DNA from: Leptospirales bacterium
Lineage (GTDB): Bacteria; Spirochaetota; Leptospiria; Leptospirales; Leptonemataceae
Direction of reading: 5' to 3'
DNA: 64,000 bases
Assembly (NCBI GenBank): GCA_019694655.1
Contig: JAIBBN010000002.1
Span: forward strand, 310,001-374,000
The notes under the pieces are model-generated. The model ran no database searches. It saw only the letters and a list, made by a program, of their open reading frames with translations, and was not told the origin of the DNA. Both the position numbers and the translations under genes were made by a program. Positions 50,991 to 61,700 of this stretch are shown in pieces; positions within the stretch are counted from its first letter, which is position 1, and the number at the start of each line of letters is the position of its first letter.

Positions 50991-53295
50991 AATTCTGAGC
51001 GCAGAGTTGCAGAAAACGCTGGAGCGCGCCTATCGCGAGGCCGCTCAACGTCGCCATGAGTTTGTAACTGTTGAACACTTGCTCTATGCCTTAACCTTTG
51101 ATCGTAGCGCCTGCGATATCTTGCTGCAATGCGAAGTCGACATTGAAGCGCTGGGCAAGGATCTAAAACTCTTTCTGGACAAGGATATGGAGGCCCTGCC
51201 GGAAGCGGATCAGGCCGAGCCGCAATACAGTTTGGGCTTTCAGTACACTTTGCAAATTGCCATCGCCCATGTGCAGAGCGCCGGCAAGTCAGAAGTGCAG
51301 AGCGCCAATGTCCTTGCAGCTATCTACCGCGAGCGAGAAAGCCACGCTGTATACTTCCTTGAAAAATACGGCGCCACTCGCTATACCGTGGTGCGCGCAA
51401 TTGCGCACCCGCCAGCAGAAGCTGGCGGCGCCGAAGGCGCCGCCCAGGACGACAGCGAGGCCGAAGGCGAAGCGGAGCGCGGGCCCGCTCGCGATCCGCT
51501 TGGCAGATTCTGTGTAAACCTTAACGATCGCGCTGCAAAGGGCGGGATTGATCCGCTGATTGGACGGGAAAGCGAACTGGAACGTCTGGTGCACATTCTG
51601 GCCCGGCGGCGAAAGAACAATCCGGTACTGGTGGGCGACGCTGGCGTTGGCAAGACGGCCATTGTCGAAGGTCTGGCCTATCGCATTCAGCGAGGCGAGG
51701 TTCCGGAGAGCCTGCGAGGCCGGATCATCTTTGCCCTCGATATGGGCAGCCTGCTGGCCGGAACTCGTTTCCGTGGCGACTTCGAAGAGCGACTGAAGTC
51801 CGTTGTAGATGCGCTCAAGAATCAACCAGGCGCCTCGTTGTTTATTGATGAGATTCATACAATCATTGGCGCCGGCGCAGTGGCTGGCGGCGCTCTGGAT
51901 GCCTCGAATATTATCAAGCCGGCGCTTGCCTCCGGCGAGATTTCCTGCATTGGCGCCACGACCTATAAAGAATATCGCAGCATATTTGAAAAGGATCACG
52001 CCCTGGCCCGTCGTTTCCAGAAGATTGAAGTCGGCGAACCTTCGCTGGAAGACTGTGTGGCCATACTCAACGGTCTCAAGAAGACCTACGAGGAGTTCCA
52101 CCGCGTAACCTACTCTGCATCGGCAATCCAGGCTGCCGTCGATCTCAGCGCCCGTCATATCACCGACCGATTTCTGCCGGACAAGGCCATTGACGTGCTC
52201 GATGAATCCGGCGCTCGCTTGAAGCTGAAGTCCCCCGCGCCTGAAGATTCAGAGCGCAGCCAGTGGCCGGCCGTAGCGCCGCGCGATATCGAAGAACTGG
52301 TAGCCAGGATTGCTCGCGTTCCGGCGCGCACGGTACGCGGCGGCGATCGCAATCGACTGCGCGACCTCTCCGACCGAATCAAAAGCAAAGTCTTTGGACA
52401 GGATGCGGCCGTCGACCAGGTGGTGCGCGCCATCCAGCTGGCGCGAGCCGGTCTGGGCGAGGCCGACAAGCCAATGGGCGCCTTCCTGTTTGCCGGACCA
52501 ACTGGCGTCGGCAAGACGGAGCTCTCCCGACAGCTGGCCGCAGAGATGGGCGTTGAATTCATTCGATTTGATATGTCAGAATATATGGAGAAACATACTG
52601 TTTCAAGACTGATCGGTTCGCCGCCAGGCTATGTAGGATTTGACCAGGGCGGCCAGCTTACCGATGCTATTATCCGGCACCCGCACAGTGTGCTGCTACT
52701 GGACGAAATTGAGAAGGCCCACGAAGATCTCTACAATATTCTACTGCAGGTCATGGACTATGCAACCCTGACCGACAACAGCGGGCGCAAGGCGGACTTC
52801 CGGCAGGTCATTGTTATCATGACCACCAACCAGGGAGCGCGCGAGGCGCAGCAGCGGGCGCTCGGCTTTGCCCAGGATCACGACGCCAACCGCTCAGAGC
52901 GCTCGTTGCGCTCCATCGAACGGGCCTTTTCTCCCGAATTCCGCAATCGCCTGACGGCTATCGTGCAGTTTCAATCCCTGGCCCGGGAGCAGACTCTACG
53001 CATCGTTGATCGTATGGTTGGCGAGCTGGCCGAGCGCTTGAAGGCCCGCAAAGTACAGTTGAAACTGGAGGACAGTGCACGGCAGTATCTGGCTGACCGC
53101 GGCTTTGATCCGCTGTTTGGAGCGCGACCAATCAGACGCACCATCGAGAGCGAGATTTCACACGCGCTTTCATCGGAGATTCTTTTCGGGCAGCTGGCGC
53201 ACGGCGGAATAGTAGTAGTCCGGGCGGAAGAGAACGCATTGCATTTCCGCTTCGAGAGCAGACCGGGCCGCAAGAAGGCGGCGAACAAAGCCTGA
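50983..53295 (+). CDS. clpA: ATP-dependent Clp protease ATP-binding subunit ClpA
   Basis: AAA+ unfoldase that pairs with ClpP. The 770-residue protein has the ClpA N-domain (residues 1-150, [19 protein letters not shown]), a charged linker, then D1 with GDAGVGKTA and SLFIDEIHT, and D2 with [44 protein letters not shown]-like [17 protein letters not shown] and sensor regions. It lacks the long middle domain of ClpB. The terminal [10 protein letters not shown] block is typical. The immediately preceding clpS and ATGA-type overlap support ClpA rather than ClpC. No clpP is nearby. Confidence 0.95.
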   Translation: MSEILSAELQKTLERAYREAAQRRHEFVTVEHLLYALTFDRSACDILLQCEVDIEALGKDLKLFLDKDMEALPEADQAEPQYSLGFQYTLQIAIAHVQSAGKSEVQSANVLAAIYRERESHAVYFLEKYGATRYTVVRAIAHPPAEAGGAEGAAQDDSEAEGEAERGPARDPLGRFCVNLNDRAAKGGIDPLIGRESELERLVHILARRRKNNPVLVGDAGVGKTAIVEGLAYRIQRGEVPESLRGRIIFALDMGSLLAGTRFRGDFEERLKSVVDALKNQPGASLFIDEIHTIIGAGAVAGGALDASNIIKPALASGEISCIGATTYKEYRSIFEKDHALARRFQKIEVGEPSLEDCVAILNGLKKTYEEFHRVTYSASAIQAAVDLSARHITDRFLPDKAIDVLDESGARLKLKSPAPEDSERSQWPAVAPRDIEELVARIARVPARTVRGGDRNRLRDLSDRIKSKVFGQDAAVDQVVRAIQLARAGLGEADKPMGAFLFAGPTGVGKTELSRQLAAEMGVEFIRFDMSEYMEKHTVSRLIGSPPGYVGFDQGGQLTDAIIRHPHSVLLLDEIEKAHEDLYNILLQVMDYATLTDNSGRKADFRQVIVIMTTNQGAREAQQRALGFAQDHDANRSERSLRSIERAFSPEFRNRLTAIVQFQSLAREQTLRIVDRMVGELAERLKARKVQLKLEDSARQYLADRGFDPLFGARPIRRTIESEISHALSSEILFGQLAHGGIVVVRAEENALHFRFESRPGRKKAANKA

Positions 53296-53302
53296 CAGGC
53301 CT

Positions 53303-54103
53303 TCACCAGGCATCGCGCAGTCGACGCAAGGCCAGAAACACCTGCTCGTCGCGCGGCGCCGCGGCGGAAATCTCGCCGCGAGAGCGCAGAGCGGCAAGAA
53401 CGGCGGGGCTCTGTAGCCGGAAGAAAAGATTGATCTGGCGCTCTAGACCGACGCTGAGCGTCTGCTCGCTGGATTGGCGCCGACCGCCTTCCAGCTCGCC
53501 GAGCAACGACGCTGCGATAGCATTGTCTTTTTCCAGGGAAAGCGTGAAGCGCAGATTGTTCAGCAAGTAGTCGTGTCCGGGATAGAGCAGCGCTGCATCA
53601 GGCAGCGGAACAAAGTGCTGCTGCAGCGTGCGAAAAAGCAGGGATGGACTTCCGCTGCGGCAGTGGCCTACGCCCGCCTGAAACACTGTATCCCCGCAAA
53701 GCACAGCGGCGACCTGGCCCAATTGAAAGAGAAATAAGGACATATGGTGCGGAGTATGGCCTGGCGTCGCCCGGCAGATAAGCGAGCAATCCCGATCAGC
53801 ATAAAGGGTTTCACCGTCGCTCAGCGGACGCGGGCAGCCGGCAATGACGCCAGTCGCGCCCGGCATGGCCAGAGACTGCGCCGGGTATCGCCGCAGGAGC
53901 TCCGCCGTTCCTCGAATGTGATCGTGGTGTTCGTGCGTATGTAGCACATGACTGAGCCGTAGCCCGAGCGACTGAAGCCACTCAGCAACGCCCGCCCCGT
54001 CCCAGGGGTCTACGGCCGCCGCAAAGCTGCCATCCGTAGCGTACAAAAGATGTTCAAAGTTGCGCAGCGGACTGGCGCTCATGCGACGTTCAATTTTCAG
54101 CAT
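53303..54103 (-). CDS. Metallo-beta-lactamase fold hydrolase, hydroxyacylglutathione hydrolase-like
   Basis: A 266-residue protein of the glyoxalase II-like MBL group. The metal motif is LHTHEHHDH, with further ligands in ATPGHTPHHMSLF, VLCGDTVFQAGVGHCR and YPGHDYLLNNLRF. The glyoxalase II signature (THxHxDH, GHT and GD, YPGH) is complete, with an extended C-terminal helical tail. In a glutathione-producing cell, hydrolysis of S-lactoylglutathione is plausible, but other thioester or persulfide substrates are possible. ATG 54103 has AGGA a few bases upstream. It lies tail-to-tail with clpA, 7 bases apart. Confidence 0.85.
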   Translation of the reverse strand: MLKIERRMSASPLRNFEHLLYATDGSFAAAVDPWDGAGVAEWLQSLGLRLSHVLHTHEHHDHIRGTAELLRRYPAQSLAMPGATGVIAGCPRPLSDGETLYADRDCSLICRATPGHTPHHMSLFLFQLGQVAAVLCGDTVFQAGVGHCRSGSPSLLFRTLQQHFVPLPDAALLYPGHDYLLNNLRFTLSLEKDNAIAASLLGELEGGRRQSSEQTLSVGLERQINLFFRLQSPAVLAALRSRGEISAAAPRDEQVFLALRRLRDAW

Positions 54104-54150
54104 TTGAAAAAATCCTCAATCTCTCGCCGTCCTGGTCGATGCAGTAAACG

Positions 54151-54492
54151 ATGGCCTCAAGCTCATTGCTGGAAAGAAAAACTCCATCGGCGCCAGGCGC
54201 TGTACGCCGCCCCTCGCAGTGCGCCGGAGTGCTCTGGCTGCTCGATGAAATTGAGCGTCGCGCAGAAGATGTCATCGATCGCGAAATTGCGCGCCGGCTG
54301 CGACAGTTCGTTGATCGCGTGCAGGAAGACATTCCGCGCGATGTCCTGGAGCAGATTCGCTCCCGACGCAGTGCCATTGACATCAATCGCATCCCGGAAG
54401 CGCTCACGCCTTTCTATCGCCACTACGCATTCATGCTGAAGCGCAGCTCGCGCCGCAAGGCGGATGATCAGCTGAGCGGCGAACTCGACTGA
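54151..54492 (+). CDS. Small hypothetical protein
   Basis: A 113-residue ORF filling the gap between the MBL hydrolase and cyclase genes. Its composition is that of a real, mostly helical protein (LLDEIERRAEDVIDREIARR, VDRVQEDIPRDVLEQIRSRR, ALTPFYRHYAFML), unlike the Ser/Arg-rich alternative frames. It has no signal peptide, membrane segment or motif I know. The ATG at 54151 lacks a good ribosome site. Its last 25 bases overlap the end of the adenylate cyclase gene on the other strand. Existence is moderately supported. Confidence 0.5.
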   Translation: MASSSLLERKTPSAPGAVRRPSQCAGVLWLLDEIERRAEDVIDREIARRLRQFVDRVQEDIPRDVLEQIRSRRSAIDINRIPEALTPFYRHYAFMLKRSSRRKADDQLSGELD

Positions 54493-55838
54493 AGCGAAGT
54501 CTCCTCGGCCAGTTTCGCAAGCCGAAAGACCTGCAGCGGCGCGCTCTTTCCCTTGACCATCACACGCGGCATTCTTTCGCCTTCCACGCCGCCAGCCTCC
54601 AGCATTGTGGCCTCCGAAGCCAAGAGCGTCGCCTGAAACTTTTTGCATAACGACTCAATACGAGAGGCCGTGTTCACGGCGTCGCCAATAACGGTATACT
54701 CCAGGCGGCTGCCCTGCCCAACATTGCCGGCAAATACCTCTCCGCTGTGCAGACCGATGCCAATTTGTACTGCCGCCAGCCCGCGCCCTCTGCGATCTTC
54801 ATTAAATGAATGAAGGGCCTCAAGCATGCCGCGCGCTGCGTGCAGGGCGGCGCGTGCATCGCCGCCCTGCTCTGGCAGAGAACGCGGCGCGCCAAAGATA
54901 GCCATGATTGCATCGCCGACGAACTTATCCAGGGTGCCGCCTGCGGCGAAGATCACTTCGGTCATCCGCTCCCGAAACTCTCCCAGAAACGCGGCCAACT
55001 CCTGCGGATCCATATCCTCCGACATGCGCGTAAAATTGCGAATGTCGCTGAAGAGTATCGTTACCCGCCGACGGCCGCCAGAGGCCAGCGTCTCGCCATT
55101 TTCGGCAAGTTCCGCCACAATTTGCGGCGAGAAATAGCGCGCCAGATTCTGACGCTGGATCTCCGCGGCGCCAATTCGCTGTACCATCTGCAGAGCTCTA
55201 GCGATGATATAGGCAAGCAGTACGCCGGCGCCGGCAAATACGATCGGGCGAGACAGAATCAGATCGCCGGGAATTACCTCCGGCCCCATGACGTATTTGA
55301 ACCAATCGTCTGTCAGAATAATTGGCTGCCGGAAGGTAATCACAATCAGGGATGCCAGGGCGCCAAGATGGACGAGGAGTGCGAGGAATAGCAGGCGAAA
55401 TTGGAACTGCAGGGCCGTAGTCAATAGTGGAAATAAAGTGATCAGCAGCACCGGATTCTTGATTGCAAATGAATAGTTGTCCGACGATGATATGAATGTA
55501 TAGTACATCAATACGGCATAGATTAGAACGTAGTCAAATACGATGGTAAAGGCCGAAAAGGCAGTCTGCAGAGCTGGCCGGTAAGGTCGCGTCAGCAAAT
55601 AGCTGTGCACCAGCGTAATGGCAATATAGAGGCCGAGCGCAGTAGAATTCACCAATGGCGAAAATTTCGCATTGCGCAGGCTTAGCGCCAGGATTGTGAG
55701 CAAGAGCCAGACAATATAGCGAAAGCGATTGGCAAAGCGCGCTCCATTGTGTTCTTCCTCGGATAGCAACGTGCGCATGGCCGGCGACATGCTGGATCGC
55801 TGCAAGGTGCGTAGAAAACTCAGTGGTGAATTTGTCAT
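54468..55838 (-). CDS. Membrane-bound class III adenylate cyclase
   Basis: Makes cyclic AMP from ATP. The 456-residue protein has five or six membrane spans between about residues 35 and 230 (YIVWLLLTILALSL, LGLYIAITLVHSYLL, VLIYAVLMYYTFI, LLFLALLVHLGALASL), then a cytoplasmic catalytic domain. Metal aspartates are in ILFSDIRNFTRMSE and in DKFVGDAIMAIFG. The second set, YTVIGDAVNTASRIE, supplies the transition-state Asn and Arg. The enzyme should act as a homodimer. Sensing is presumably by the multi-span region. ATG 55838 comes one base after the stop of the panE-like gene. An upstream start would lie inside that gene. Confidence 0.93.
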   Translation of the reverse strand: MTNSPLSFLRTLQRSSMSPAMRTLLSEEEHNGARFANRFRYIVWLLLTILALSLRNAKFSPLVNSTALGLYIAITLVHSYLLTRPYRPALQTAFSAFTIVFDYVLIYAVLMYYTFISSSDNYSFAIKNPVLLITLFPLLTTALQFQFRLLFLALLVHLGALASLIVITFRQPIILTDDWFKYVMGPEVIPGDLILSRPIVFAGAGVLLAYIIARALQMVQRIGAAEIQRQNLARYFSPQIVAELAENGETLASGGRRRVTILFSDIRNFTRMSEDMDPQELAAFLGEFRERMTEVIFAAGGTLDKFVGDAIMAIFGAPRSLPEQGGDARAALHAARGMLEALHSFNEDRRGRGLAAVQIGIGLHSGEVFAGNVGQGSRLEYTVIGDAVNTASRIESLCKKFQATLLASEATMLEAGGVEGERMPRVMVKGKSAPLQVFRLAKLAEETSLQSSSPLS

Positions 55839-55839
55839 C

Positions 55840-56886
55840 CTAATTGACTTCCGAGAGGCCAATTTCCCTGGCCAATTGTACTGCAGATAAACCTGGCGAG
55901 CCGGCGGCGTGCTCTTCCGCCTTGTGAACCAGGCGACAGATTGCCGCATTGAGCGGCGCACTGGCGCCCGCTTGCCGGGCAACCTCCACGATCTCGCCAT
56001 TGATCAAGTCGATCTCCGTTGGACGACGGGCCTGCAAATCCTCCCACATTGAAGATCGCGCCTGCGGATCGATGCGTATCATCGTAGCGGCAATCCGAAA
56101 GAAGAGCAGGTCGGGGAGCCCCAGCGCCCACGCCGCAAGGCGCGGCCGCAATTTGCCGGCGGCCTCCACGCGAATGCCAGCAGCGCGCAGAGCCTGCAGG
56201 CCTTCGCCAATCAATGCCGCCAAAATTTTCCGAAACGCGCGCTGCTTGAGCTCCTCAAGCAGCGGAATGTTTGCCAGGGCATTGATCGAATTGTTCAGAT
56301 TCAACAACAGTTTTCCCCAGAGCACGCCTGGCAGATTGCGATGAGCGGCGGCCAGCAATCCGGCGGACTGCAGCAGTTGAGCTACGAGGGCGCCTCGTCC
56401 CGCGGGATCCTGTTCGATCAAGAGTTGTCCGGTCGTTCCGCAATGAAAACTGCCAGCGCCGCGATGCACAACATTGAACGGCACCATGCCCGCCAGCGCT
56501 ATCGCGCCCGATCCATCGAGGCCCTGGGCCAGCAGCGATTGATTGCGGACTCCATTTTGCATACTGACTACGACTGTTTCGGCCGCAATTCGTCCGCGCA
56601 GGGATTGCGCAGCCGCCAGCGTTCCGCCTCCCTTTGTGCAGACCAGGATGACCGGGCAATCCCTGAGTCCCTCTGCCTCTTCAAAGAATTGCAGTTGTTC
56701 AGGTCGCAGATGCCCCTCTGCTCCCTCCAGATTGCTCCAGTGCAGGCCGTTTGCCTGCAGCTCGGCGCCGATCCGCGCTCGACCCACAAAGCGGACCTGA
56801 TAACCGGCGCTCAAAAGCCGGGCGCCGATGTAGCAACCGATGCTGCCGGCGCCGAGTATTCCGACCGTGTCAATTTGCTCGAGCAT
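55840..56886 (-). CDS. panE: 2-dehydropantoate 2-reductase family protein
   Basis: NADPH-dependent ketopantoate reductase family, normally the second step of pantothenate synthesis. The 348-residue protein has ILGAGSIGCYIGARLLSAGYQVRFVGR, quoted in parts, as nucleotide fold, VVSMQNGVRN, and the helical domain with the family pattern LWGKLLLNLNNSINALANIP, then RRPTEIDLINGEIV. It is about 40 residues longer than E. coli PanE. Homologues of unclear substrate exist, so the pathway is a family-based guess. The start overlaps the CrtI-like gene by 17 bases, and its stop is one base from the cyclase start. Confidence 0.82.
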   Translation of the reverse strand: MLEQIDTVGILGAGSIGCYIGARLLSAGYQVRFVGRARIGAELQANGLHWSNLEGAEGHLRPEQLQFFEEAEGLRDCPVILVCTKGGGTLAAAQSLRGRIAAETVVVSMQNGVRNQSLLAQGLDGSGAIALAGMVPFNVVHRGAGSFHCGTTGQLLIEQDPAGRGALVAQLLQSAGLLAAAHRNLPGVLWGKLLLNLNNSINALANIPLLEELKQRAFRKILAALIGEGLQALRAAGIRVEAAGKLRPRLAAWALGLPDLLFFRIAATMIRIDPQARSSMWEDLQARRPTEIDLINGEIVEVARQAGASAPLNAAICRLVHKAEEHAAGSPGLSAVQLAREIGLSEVN

Positions 56887-58471
56887 TCTTCAGTTCCTTA
56901 AACAATCGAAGCACACCTGGAAAATCCAGTAAGGCGGCGGCGGACATGACGCCGCCCATCAAAGCGCCAGCGACCCCCGGCGAGGAGGCGTCGGCGCCGG
57001 TCAGATACAGACCCTGGACCGGCGTTCGAACGCCCAACCATTCGAGCTGAAAGCGCTCTGGCGTGCACGCCAATCCATAGATTGATCCCTGCGGATGTGC
57101 CGTAAAGTATTCATTGCTCAGCGGAGTGGATAGTTCCTGGTACACGACCCTGCTTTTCAGCCCAGGCAAATGCCGCTCCACGAAATCAAGCAGGCCATCG
57201 GCGATCCGTTGTTTGAGGGCTTCGTACTCCGCCCCGCGATTCTTCCACGCTTCCCCACTCCAGGCCTGAAATGGAGCATAGTCGCAAAAGGTGATGATCT
57301 CTGCCGTGTGGGCCTGAGCCATCGGGTCTTTCAGCGAAGGAAAGGAAAGATAGGCCGCGGATATTTTTCCCTGCAGTACATCCTGGCGGCGCGAAAAAAT
57401 GGCATCATGGTCGTAGTCGTCGTAGATCCAGTAGTTCTCGCCTTGAAAGCCCAGGCGGCGCGGATCTTCGTCAAATCCAAGATAGAGCGTAACACAGCTG
57501 ACGCCCTGGCGCAGCTCAGCCAGCGCCGATCGAAAGGGGATTTCCACAGCTGGCGGAAGCAGTCTCAAGAAAGTATTGTAGGCGCCAGCGTCGGAAATGA
57601 CTCGCGGCGCGCGAAAGGTATGCTCGCTTTGCCTTTCGCCGACAATCTTTCTCGAACGCACCCCGCAGACGCGGCCATTCTCGATCAGAATTTCCTCAAC
57701 ATGGTGATTGAGCCTGATAGAGCCCCCGTGATCCTGGATGATTGGCTCGATGCTGGCGGCAATGGTTCCGGCGCCGCCAATCGGATAGTAAGCGCCTCCA
57801 AAGTAATGCGTTGCGATCAGAGCGTGAATGACAAAGGCGCTCTCCGCGGGAGGCAAACCATAGTCGCCCCACTGTGAAAGAAGGATCGCTCGCAACTTTG
57901 GATCGCGAAAGTTCGACTCCATGTACTCTCTGGTAGTCATCAGCGCGTGACCGCGGCCGATCAGCTTCAGCAAGCCGGCGACTCGTTGCAGCGCCGCCGG
58001 CAAAGCCTTCAACGAAACATGGCGACCAAACCAGCTTGCGGTCTGCCGGACGTCCTGAAAATAGGCGGCGATTGCACCTCGTTCGCCAGTGAATTGTTGT
58101 TCCAGCAGCGCTTGAAATTCGGCGGGATCATCTGGAATAGCAAAGGTAAATTCGGGATAGATAAACTTCTCAAATGGGTCCGGCATCTTTTGCCATTGGA
58201 CCGCGCCGCCGCTGATCCAATCAAAAATCTCACGCAACATCGACCCGGGCTGCAAGCCGCCAATGTAATGCACGCCGACATCCCAGCGAAACTTGCCTTC
58301 GCGCCTAAAAGCGTGGGTGAAGCCGCCAGCCTTGAAGTGGCGTTCCAGTACCAGGACGCGCCAATTCTTGAGCTGGGCCACTATGCTGGCCGTTGCCAGT
58401 CCGCCGATACCGGAGCCGATGACAATTGCGTCCCATTCCTCACCGTCCATTGCTTGAGCTTCCGCCGTCAT
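56870..58471 (-). CDS. CrtI/retinol-saturase-like FAD-dependent oxidoreductase
   Basis: A 533-residue flavoprotein of the phytoene desaturase superfamily. Dinucleotide-binding GSGIGGLATASIVAQL is followed by VLVLERHFKAGGFTHAFRREG. FAD-domain features at the end (LYLTGADASSPGVAGALMGG) match the all-trans-retinol 13,14-reductase branch rather than classic CrtI. The central IPIGGAGTIAASIEPII-type YYPIGGAGTIAASI block is also typical. The substrate is probably an isoprenoid or other long polyene. No carotenoid gene cluster is present. The start overlaps a short upstream ORF (58468-58626) in ATGA fashion and the end overlaps the panE-like gene by 17 bases. Confidence 0.84.
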   Translation of the reverse strand: MTAEAQAMDGEEWDAIVIGSGIGGLATASIVAQLKNWRVLVLERHFKAGGFTHAFRREGKFRWDVGVHYIGGLQPGSMLREIFDWISGGAVQWQKMPDPFEKFIYPEFTFAIPDDPAEFQALLEQQFTGERGAIAAYFQDVRQTASWFGRHVSLKALPAALQRVAGLLKLIGRGHALMTTREYMESNFRDPKLRAILLSQWGDYGLPPAESAFVIHALIATHYFGGAYYPIGGAGTIAASIEPIIQDHGGSIRLNHHVEEILIENGRVCGVRSRKIVGERQSEHTFRAPRVISDAGAYNTFLRLLPPAVEIPFRSALAELRQGVSCVTLYLGFDEDPRRLGFQGENYWIYDDYDHDAIFSRRQDVLQGKISAAYLSFPSLKDPMAQAHTAEIITFCDYAPFQAWSGEAWKNRGAEYEALKQRIADGLLDFVERHLPGLKSRVVYQELSTPLSNEYFTAHPQGSIYGLACTPERFQLEWLGVRTPVQGLYLTGADASSPGVAGALMGGVMSAAALLDFPGVLRLFKELKNARAN

Positions 58472-58626
58472 AGATTTGCTCCCTTCCAGTTGCGTTCGGC
58501 CAATCTGCAGCGCTGCCTTTGCGCAATGCCGCGAAAGCTGAGCTGCGCCGCAAGGGCGCCAAGTCCGAATCGATCGATTAACCTGCGCTGCGTTTCAGGC
58601 GTCCAGGTCAGGGCACAGACGGGCAT
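58468..58626 (-). CDS. Possible 52-residue ORF overlapping the CrtI-like gene
   Basis: Read on the minus strand, an ATG at 58626 opens 52 codons whose TGA (58468-58470) overlaps the ATG of the CrtI-like gene, as in translational coupling. The sequence starts MPVCALTWTPETQRRLIDRF and is basic and slightly hydrophobic, with no signal peptide or recognisable domain. An in-frame stop lies a few codons upstream of the ATG. It might be a small real protein or the fortuitous end of a remnant. Without homology evidence the call is weak. Confidence 0.3.
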   Translation of the reverse strand: MPVCALTWTPETQRRLIDRFGLGALAAQLSFRGIAQRQRCRLAERNWKGANL

Positions 58627-58795
58627 GCGGATGCTCCATGCCGCGCCGCTCAGGCGTCAGAGGCGATCGGCAAGCAGGACCGCAGGCGGTCGACCTTAGA
58701 ATCAGGTAGTCATACCTGGCTTTCGGCCAGCGAAATGCTGCCAATCAAAAGGCCGCGCTTTTGCTTGCCCTCCAGCAGGCTTCAGGCATTCTCCA
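58472..58795. other. Region between the CrtI-like gene and the second cyclase
   Basis: A 324-base gap apart from the short minus-strand ORF ending at 58468. The remaining part (58627-58795) should hold the promoters of two divergent genes. I see no clear consensus promoter, operator, terminator or RNA gene there. Confidence 0.45.
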
Positions 58796-61700
58796 GTGGT
58801 GAAGCCCAAGCCGTTGCAAGTCTTGATCCGAGCCAGGGACGCACTCCTGTCCTCATTTCGTCGCTGGCAGAGCGCCTATCGACAATCCGCAGTCGCCGGC
58901 CGTTTGCGCCAATGGACCGCGGCCATAGAGCGCCGCTTTGGACCGCTGGCGGCGGCGCTCTGGAGACAGATCGCTCCCTTGCTGGATACTCCGCGCCGAA
59001 TCCTTGCCCTGCTTGTCTCCGGGATACGCGCCAAGCTTGCCTGGTTTACAGCATTTTTGATTCTGGTTACAGTTCTATTCCTTTCCATCATCTATCTGCA
59101 ACAACAACAATCCATCCAAACTGAAAGCTATGACCGTGAGGCGGCCATCTCCCGCCGCTATATTTCCGCTCTGGTGCTGGAGATCGATAATATCTCTCAG
59201 AGCCTTGTACGTACCGAGGAATTTCGCATTCGCATCCGAGAACAGCGCGAGGCGCTCAAGCGCTACCGCAGCACGCGTATTGTCAGTCAGGAAAAGGAAG
59301 TCTCTCTTTTTGGGATTCGCACTTCGCTGTTTGGAGCGCTTGGCCGCCAGAATGTTCGGCGAACTGCGGAGACCTACTACTCTGCCTATCTTTCCGACGA
59401 CGAGGTCGATGCACTGGAAGCAAGCTCGCGCGCTCAACTGCAGGGCTCCGGCGGAGAGGGTATTTCCGACCTCGACTTTAGCCGATTGCAGGCGCTGGCG
59501 AAAGACTACGTTACAGCGGAAAACAACGTACAGGATGCGCGTCGTGCGCTCCAGGAAGCCGAGCAACGCGCAACGGAGACGCTACAGGGTGCGGCGACCG
59601 GCGGCGGCGCTCAGCCATCGATCAATCCGGCCCTGGCCCAGAAGGTCAAGGAAGGCATGGACCGCGCGCGGCAAGCTCGGCTGAGGCTTGATTCGCGCAT
59701 TGCACAGCTGATGGCAGGCTCCCGAAAGCGAAAAATCAAGGAACTTGGTCTTGATACGGGACGTTTTCGAATCCAGACCTTCCCTACCGGCGCCATCACC
59801 GGCAGCGAAAGCTCGCAGCCTACGCTGGATACCAGTCTCTTTGATCCGGAGAGCAAGCTGAATCAATCTCTTGCCGATCCTGATCTTGAAAGTTCCTTGA
59901 GCGCCGCACTGGATTCGCTTTCGCAGACTCTTGGTCTGGATTCGTCGTTGACTCCAACCCAGCTGGAGCTGGGCGAGATGCAGCTGCAAGCGCTCTATTC
60001 TCCGTACTTTCGCAACCCACAGTCCACCGAGCGCGCCCGCTCCGTAGAAACGCTGCGTGCAGAAGCGCACGAATGGCAGCATTACCTGGAACTGGATGCA
60101 AACTACGCAGCCAAACTTGGCGATCTGAGCAAGAAAATCGCTCAGCGCCTGGAAGAATTGCGCAAGCAACGGCCGCCCACTCCGCCCTTTCGCGACACGC
60201 AATTCAGGCAATTGTATAGCTCTTATGCCGCTATCGTAGCCGAGCGCAATAAGGCCTTTGCGCAGCAGGCTGCAGCCGAAAGCAGCGCGGATGCCGCCGC
60301 GCCGGTTGACCGCCTGGCGGATGCCGTAGGCAATTTGCGCGAGGCTGCGCTGGAGGACGGCGTCTTGCTACGGTTTCGTGAAGACAGCGCCGCCTACGAC
60401 AGCTATCTACGAGATGCGCTCCTGCGCCAGTCCCAACAAGAACGCTGGCAAAAACTGCGTCAGTGGATTTATGCCGGCGAAAGCGAGACGCCCGACAGGG
60501 GTTTGAGTCGCGCCTACAGCGAAGGCATCATTGGCAATAGTCGTACTGAGGCGGAGCAGATCATGTGGCGGCTGGATTCTTCGCCGCTGCTTGCTTCCGA
60601 CTCCGAAGATGTGAGCCAGCAGGTTCTGGGCCGAAATTTTGCGGGGGTCATTCGAACGTTGGTGGACCGAACTCGCGGGTTGGAAGAAATCAAGCAGAAT
60701 CGCAATCGCGCCATCCTCTATGCATCAGGTATCGCTGCGCTTTCGATTCTTTTTGCAATCTTCATTTCTGGATTTGTCGTCCAGAAGATCAAACGCATCA
60801 TTAAGAGCGCCGAGGACGTTGGGCGGGGAAGCCTGAACGTTCAATTCGAGCACGGCGGCAACGATGAATTCGGAAATCTCACGATAGCCCTGAACTCCAT
60901 GGTCAGCGGCCTGCGCGACCGTGAAAAGATCAAGGGCATCCTGGGCAGCATGGTCGATCCGGTGGTTGTGACCGAGGCGATGAAGGACCTGCAGGCGCTG
61001 AAACGCGGCAGCGAAAAGCGAATCACCGCTTTCTTCTCCGATGTCGCCTCCTTTTCTACTATCAGTGAAAAGCTCAGTTCAGTAGAACTCGCCGCGCTGC
61101 TCAATGAATACCTATCAGCCATGACCCTGATCCTCAAGGAGCACGAGGGCGTTCTGGACAAATACATTGGCGATGCCATTGTCGGTATCTGGAACGCGCC
61201 GGTTGATGTGGATCACCATTGCCTGAAGGCAGTGCAGGCCACGCTGCGCATGGTTGATTGCATGATCGAAATGCGAGCCAGGTGGACCAAAGAGCAGAAA
61301 TACATTCCTGAGGCGCGCACCATGCGCTTCCGCGTTGGGTTGAATACGGGCCTAGCCAAAGTAGGCTTCATGGGCACGGATGCGCTGGCAGCCTATACCA
61401 TGATGGGCGATACAGTGAATCTGGCGGCGCGACTCGAAGCGGCCGGCAAGGACTACGGCATCGAGCTGCTGGCTTCCGAAGCAGTCTACCGCGAAGTATC
61501 GGACAAGATTTTTGCCCGAAAACTGGATCTTGTTCGCGTCAAAGGTAAGACGGAGCCTGTCGCCCTGTACGAGATCATCAGCGATTCCCCTCGACCGCCA
61601 GAGGCGCGGGCGCGCTGCGCTGAGCAATACGAAGCGGCCTTTGCTTTATACTTAAAGCGTCAGTGGCGGCCGGCGATTGCCGGATTTGAGCAAGCGATTG

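Noticed and set aside
54163-54648. Minus-strand ORF of 161 residues
   Set aside because: Most of it overlaps the adenylate cyclase end in another frame. The cyclase frame carries clear conserved sequence. The plus-strand ORF at 54151 has a more natural composition.
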